Below are positions 60,509-64,000 of a stretch of 64,000 nucleotides of DNA, in pieces. Position 1 is the stretch's first letter. Each line of letters begins with the position of its first letter. Source of the stretch: Voacanga thouarsii (Eukaryota; Streptophyta; Magnoliopsida; Gentianales; Apocynaceae); NCBI GenBank assembly GCA_026120185.1, contig JANUWF010003367.1:2392001-2456000 (forward strand), given 5' to 3'. The notes beneath the pieces are model-generated. The model saw nothing but the letters and a program-made list of their open reading frames with translations, had not been told where the DNA came from and made no database searches. The position numbers and the translations under genes are program-made.

Positions 60509-61214
60509 TGTTGTCAAAATAGGGAGCCGATGCAAACGGGAATCGGCTTCGTCTCCGACAAACACAAATGATCCGATATGGTGCAATAGAAAATGGTATC
60601 AGATCTTTTTGAATCAGGGACCGGGTTCCTTGAGCTTACTATAAAAAGGGCTCAAGAAGGTCAGCTGAGAAAGCTAAACGGAAGGACTTTTCTCGAAGAA
60701 TAGAATGATATTTGTATTAATCGGCTTAACGGGAAGTACTGAACAAGTGCTAATATTGAAAATACGAACAGAAATTGTAAGAAAAAACTGTAAACAATGC
60801 TAGTAAAGAGAAGCTAGAACAAAGCAGTAAGAAAGCTGTAAATAATTAAAATTCTAGACTAGAAAGTTGAAAATGATGATGAGGAAAAAGAAAATGAAAT
60901 TGAATTCTGCCGATTGATGAGTTGATTTCTTGTCCTTGATTCTAGGCGATGCTCCTCATTTTATATTTGCTGCGAACGAGCCACTAACAGAACGTGGAGT
61001 TACTTTCGACCAAAGAGTACCCTCAATGATCGTGCAGAATTCTTGAACTGAAAGATCGGGAATCTATTTTTCCTTCTTATCGGCCTCGTGGTGTCGATGT
61101 TGACCATGGCTATCGGCTATTTGAAAGGTTGACTTTATCGGCTCGTCCCCATTTATCAAATTGGCATCGACTCGAAGTAACCGTTGCGTCGGCTCGGCAA
61201 AGTTGACGTCAACA
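60509..61214 (-). repeat. 5' LTR of the Tat element (706 bp)
   Basis: Same start and end motifs as 50259-50967; lacks a 3-bp CTA present in the other LTR. Its 12-bp terminal palindrome GTTGACGTCAAC (61202-61213) contains TGACGTCA, a bZIP/TGA factor site. Confidence 0.95.
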
Positions 61215-61219
61215 GTATG
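61215..61219. other. Target site duplication (right) of the Tat element
   Basis: GTATG, identical to 50254-50258. Confidence 0.93.
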
Positions 61220-63029
61220 ATATGTTCGTTAATGAATATAAAAATTTGAAGATAAAAATAGCGAATGTGTCACTAACACTTTCTTTTTATTTAATTAAAA
61301 ATAATTAACAAATAAAATATGAGTAGATTGAACCAAATATTATAGCCCAACATAGCTGCCACCTTGCCTTACTCGTGCCAGCACACCTATTCGAAGCCAA
61401 GATGAGGCTGAATGTATTGATCTCGGTTTATTTTGACCCAATCAGGTTGGGTTGATCTTGCATACTCAAAGATTTTTGTTTCTGACATTTTATCATCACA
61501 TACATTATTTTTCGCATTGATAATTTTAAGGAACTCAAAAACATGTCTAATTCAAAAATTGACCTATTTATGATGTTCGAATCAAAATCAATAATCCAAA
61601 CGAACGAGAAGCTCCATATAATTAAAGGGAGTTTGTATAAGGTTGCGAAAAGGTCTTTTTGCACTTTGTTAAATATTCAAATACTCATCAACATCAAAGA
61701 ATTTAATAATAACGAATCAATTATAATTTATATATATATAAATTTTAAATTATAAATTAAATATTTAATTATTAAGATATTATTTGAATGTAGATATCAA
61801 TAAGAATTAAATCATATACTGAGCCTCATTATTGAATTAAATAGTAAAAGAACCCAAGCAGCCAGCATTATTGAAGTCAAAAGAATGACGGCAATGTACT
61901 GAGCCTCCAATGAAGACAATTGACAAGGACCAAACTACTGGGCCATATTTTGCACGTTTTGGCTATGGCTAATTGCCCTCTGACGTTTCTAGCAAATTAA
62001 CCAATAATGAACTCACAAGTCTTTTATTGATGACATCAGCCTGAGCCACTTCATGATCCAAATATCAATGGTAACAATTTTTAATGAGAGAGAAAGTCAT
62101 ATGCATCGAAAGCTTTGTGATTGGACTGAAGATCCAGCCACCTGACCATTCAATTCTTTTATCATTTGCCTATAAAATAGTGCTATATATAATGAGTAAA
62201 GAGACTTTTTGTTAAAAAGACAGCCGTATACGTTACAATCTCTGTAGTTTTAGGCTCTAATTGAATAAGAATAAAATTGAGATAAATTTATTAAAATTTA
62301 ATAAAATATTATTAAATATAAAATTGAATTATTAATAAAAATATAATAATTTTTGTTAAATAAAAATTATTTAAATTAATATTATTTTAAATTAAAATTG
62401 AAAAAATTTTATTATCACTTACAATTTTAATCTTTCATTTTCAAATAGAAACTTTTTTAAAGAATTTACATAAATTTAGAAAATTTTAAGAAAAATATTA
62501 AATTATTTTTATTGAAAATTATAGATTTAGTTTTAAAATTAAAATTTAATTAATTTACGATTTAATTAAATAATAAATTATAAAAGTATAATTAAAAATA
62601 ATAATTAATACATTTTTTTTCACTAAATGACAAATCATTGTAGATGAGAAAATGTTGCCCATGCAAGTAGTTTAAGCAGCTAACTTTGGCACCACCCAAA
62701 CATGTTGGTTCAATCGCTTGGTTTCTCCTCTCAAAGTTTCAACCACGTATGTATATTTATCACTGCTGTCCCCTTCTGCCCCATACATAAATACAGCAAC
62801 CACAAAGTATGAAATCCTAATTTTCAAGAAAATGACAGTTTATCTTCGTCCCACCCTTTTTAACCAGTGAGTGATTGGAGAAGAGTAGCTTCAGCAATGG
62901 ATATGAAAATCCCGAGACCTTTTTAGTCACCTTCCAATAGGTTCCGGATGATTTATTGGCCATTTCTTGGAGATAGGTTTGTCTAGTAGTAGCCACCATC
63001 GTTTATATGTTTCTTCCACCTTCACAGAA
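61220..63029. other. Intergenic DNA and promoter region of the ILR1-like gene
   Basis: 61220-62260 is ordinary AT-rich DNA; 62270-62610 is extremely AT-rich. TATA-like CATAAATA near 62787 lies about 240 bp before the ATG at 63030; a CCTATAAAATAG near 62170 is further away. No other gene. Confidence 0.45.
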
Positions 63030-64000
63030 ATGAAATTTCTTCTACTACTGATCCTGTTAACTCTGCCTAGTGCCAAGACACTCTGCTTATGCTTGCAGTC
63101 AGTTTTTCAAGAAAATTGCAGCTTGAATTCATTTTTAGCTGATTACAATTCTTCGCTTAAGGACTATGTAATTAGCTTGGCTAATGATCCGGAGACAGTG
63201 AGATGGATGAAGAAGATAAGGAGAGAAATCCACATGAACCCAGAACTTGGTTATGAAGAAGTGGCAACCAGTGCTCTGATCAGGCGTGAGCTTGACCAAA
63301 TGGATATAAAGTACTGGTGGCCGGTAGCGCAGACAGGTGTAGTAGCCACCATTGGGACTGGTGCTCCGCCATTTGTTGCTCTGAGGGCAGATATGGATGC
63401 TTTACCTATTCAGGTTAGTGGAAAGAAACTTTCCTCTCTCAGTAATCACTGTGTCTGATTCTTGATTAACTGGTCTTGCTTTCCTTCAAAGGTACTTCGA
63501 GAATATGCTATTTTTTCTGAGTTCATCTTGGCAAAAGAAAAAAAAAAAAAACTGTTCTGTTTACCATTAAAGGAAATATTATGTTCTTGGGCATTTGGGC
63601 TACTGTTAATATTGTTAATCTTTGTTTTCCTCAAAATCATCTGTATATGTGCATGCTATTCCTTTGAGCACTCAACACTCAACAGTGGTGACTGTTGACT
63701 TTCTGGTGGGGAATTAATCCCTAAAGGAAGCGCCTAAGATTCACAATTGAAATTTCATTTGAATAGTGTAATACAGTAGATTTTATTCCGCTTGCAAAAA
63801 AAAAAAGAATGCAAATTTAGGATGCTAGAAGTTTCAGTGTAAAGTTGGTTGAGCTTTAAGACGAATGGTAAGGGAATGGGAAAGAAAAATCTGTATGCAA
63901 TATTTTCTATCTGAAAAGTGCAATTGATCGATCTTAACTGAAACACGATGTGAATAAAGATGTAGAATTAGAAAGTCAATGTTCAAAAGCACCTATTAAG
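63030..64000 (+). CDS. IAA-amino acid hydrolase, ILR1-like, first exon (gene runs off the window)
   Basis: Exon 1 is 63030-63413 (128 codons), ending [12 protein letters not shown] and followed by GTTAGT. A signal peptide ([19 protein letters not shown]) suits the ER location of this family. The M20 metallopeptidase start is clear: [26 protein letters not shown], then [20 protein letters not shown]. These enzymes release free auxin from amide conjugates. The metal-binding Cys/His positions (family motif ACGHD) lie in the next exon and are not visible up to 64000, so intron 1 is at least 587 bp. Start chosen at the ATG before the signal peptide; the frame continues 21 codons upstream to an ATG at 62967, which is less likely. 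Member of the ILR1/ILL group not decided. Confidence 0.9.

Larger units (their letters stand above)
50259..61214 (-). mobile_element. Full-length Ty3/gypsy retrotransposon, Tat lineage, inactive
   Basis: 10,956 bp with two LTRs, a perfect 5-bp target duplication, a primer binding site and a polypurine tract, oriented right to left. Minus-strand order is gag, protease, reverse transcriptase, RNase H, a second RNase H-like region, then integrase. The second RNase H and the antisense frame between integrase and 3' LTR mark the Tat lineage (Ogre/Retand relatives). Gag, protease, RT and RNase H are broken by stops and frameshifts; only the integrase frame is open, and it has lost key residues. The LTRs differ at about 40 of 706 aligned sites by eye plus a 3-bp indel, so the insertion is not recent. 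Confidence 0.93.

Overview
This is a stretch of plant nuclear DNA, very probably from a eudicot and possibly a woody rosid. It is strongly AT-rich, its genes are split by GT-AG introns whose phases join cleanly, and it carries Ty1/copia, Ty3/gypsy Tat, TRIM-like, hAT-like and Mutator-like elements. The species cannot be named from the sequence.

Layout: 1-1970 is the 3' end of a decayed copia element with its 3' LTR. 1971-7200 holds three MITE-sized DNA elements (one hAT-like with a perfect 8-bp target duplication, and two copies of one long-TIR family in opposite orientation) and a broken F-box/LRR gene fragment. 7200-24700 is mostly non-genic: an Angela-like solo LTR starting at 10783, a degraded CpG-richer LTR-like area at 15.3-17.0 kb, a TRIM with an extra inverted LTR at 17103-17743, and a CT-rich, possibly transcribed stretch around 21.3-22.3 kb. 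24951-29259 is a seven-exon SAM-domain gene. 33640-34389 is an intronless C2H2 zinc-finger regulator of the GIS/ZFP5 type with a C-terminal EAR-like motif. 41511-47434 is an eleven-exon DnaJ gene of the ARG1/ARL family, closest by recall to ARL1 (DnaJ 39). 48769-49791 (minus) is an intronless class III peroxidase. 50259-61214 is a complete but dead Ty3/gypsy Tat-lineage retrotransposon on the minus strand, flanked by the 5-bp duplication GTATG. From 63030 the first exon of an IAA-amino acid hydrolase (ILR1-like, M20 peptidase family) runs off the window.

The most unusual object is the Tat element. Besides gag, protease, reverse transcriptase, two RNase H regions and integrase, it carries on the opposite strand, between integrase and the 3' LTR, a long decayed reading frame. 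This frame resembles the plant mobile domain and is followed by a coiled-coil region, with its own TATA box. Extra antisense frames of this kind are known from Tat elements, so the category is described, but this copy and its promoter deserve a look. The element sits about 470 bp upstream of the peroxidase and in the same orientation, so its 3' LTR could affect that gene.

The host genes are independent plant genes, not an operon: a nuclear or cytoplasmic SAM protein of unknown role, a trichome/hormone-type zinc-finger factor, a membrane-associated J-protein, a secreted peroxidase and an auxin-conjugate hydrolase. Exon boundaries were set by eye from splice sites, reading frame and recalled family sequence, and have not been checked against transcripts.
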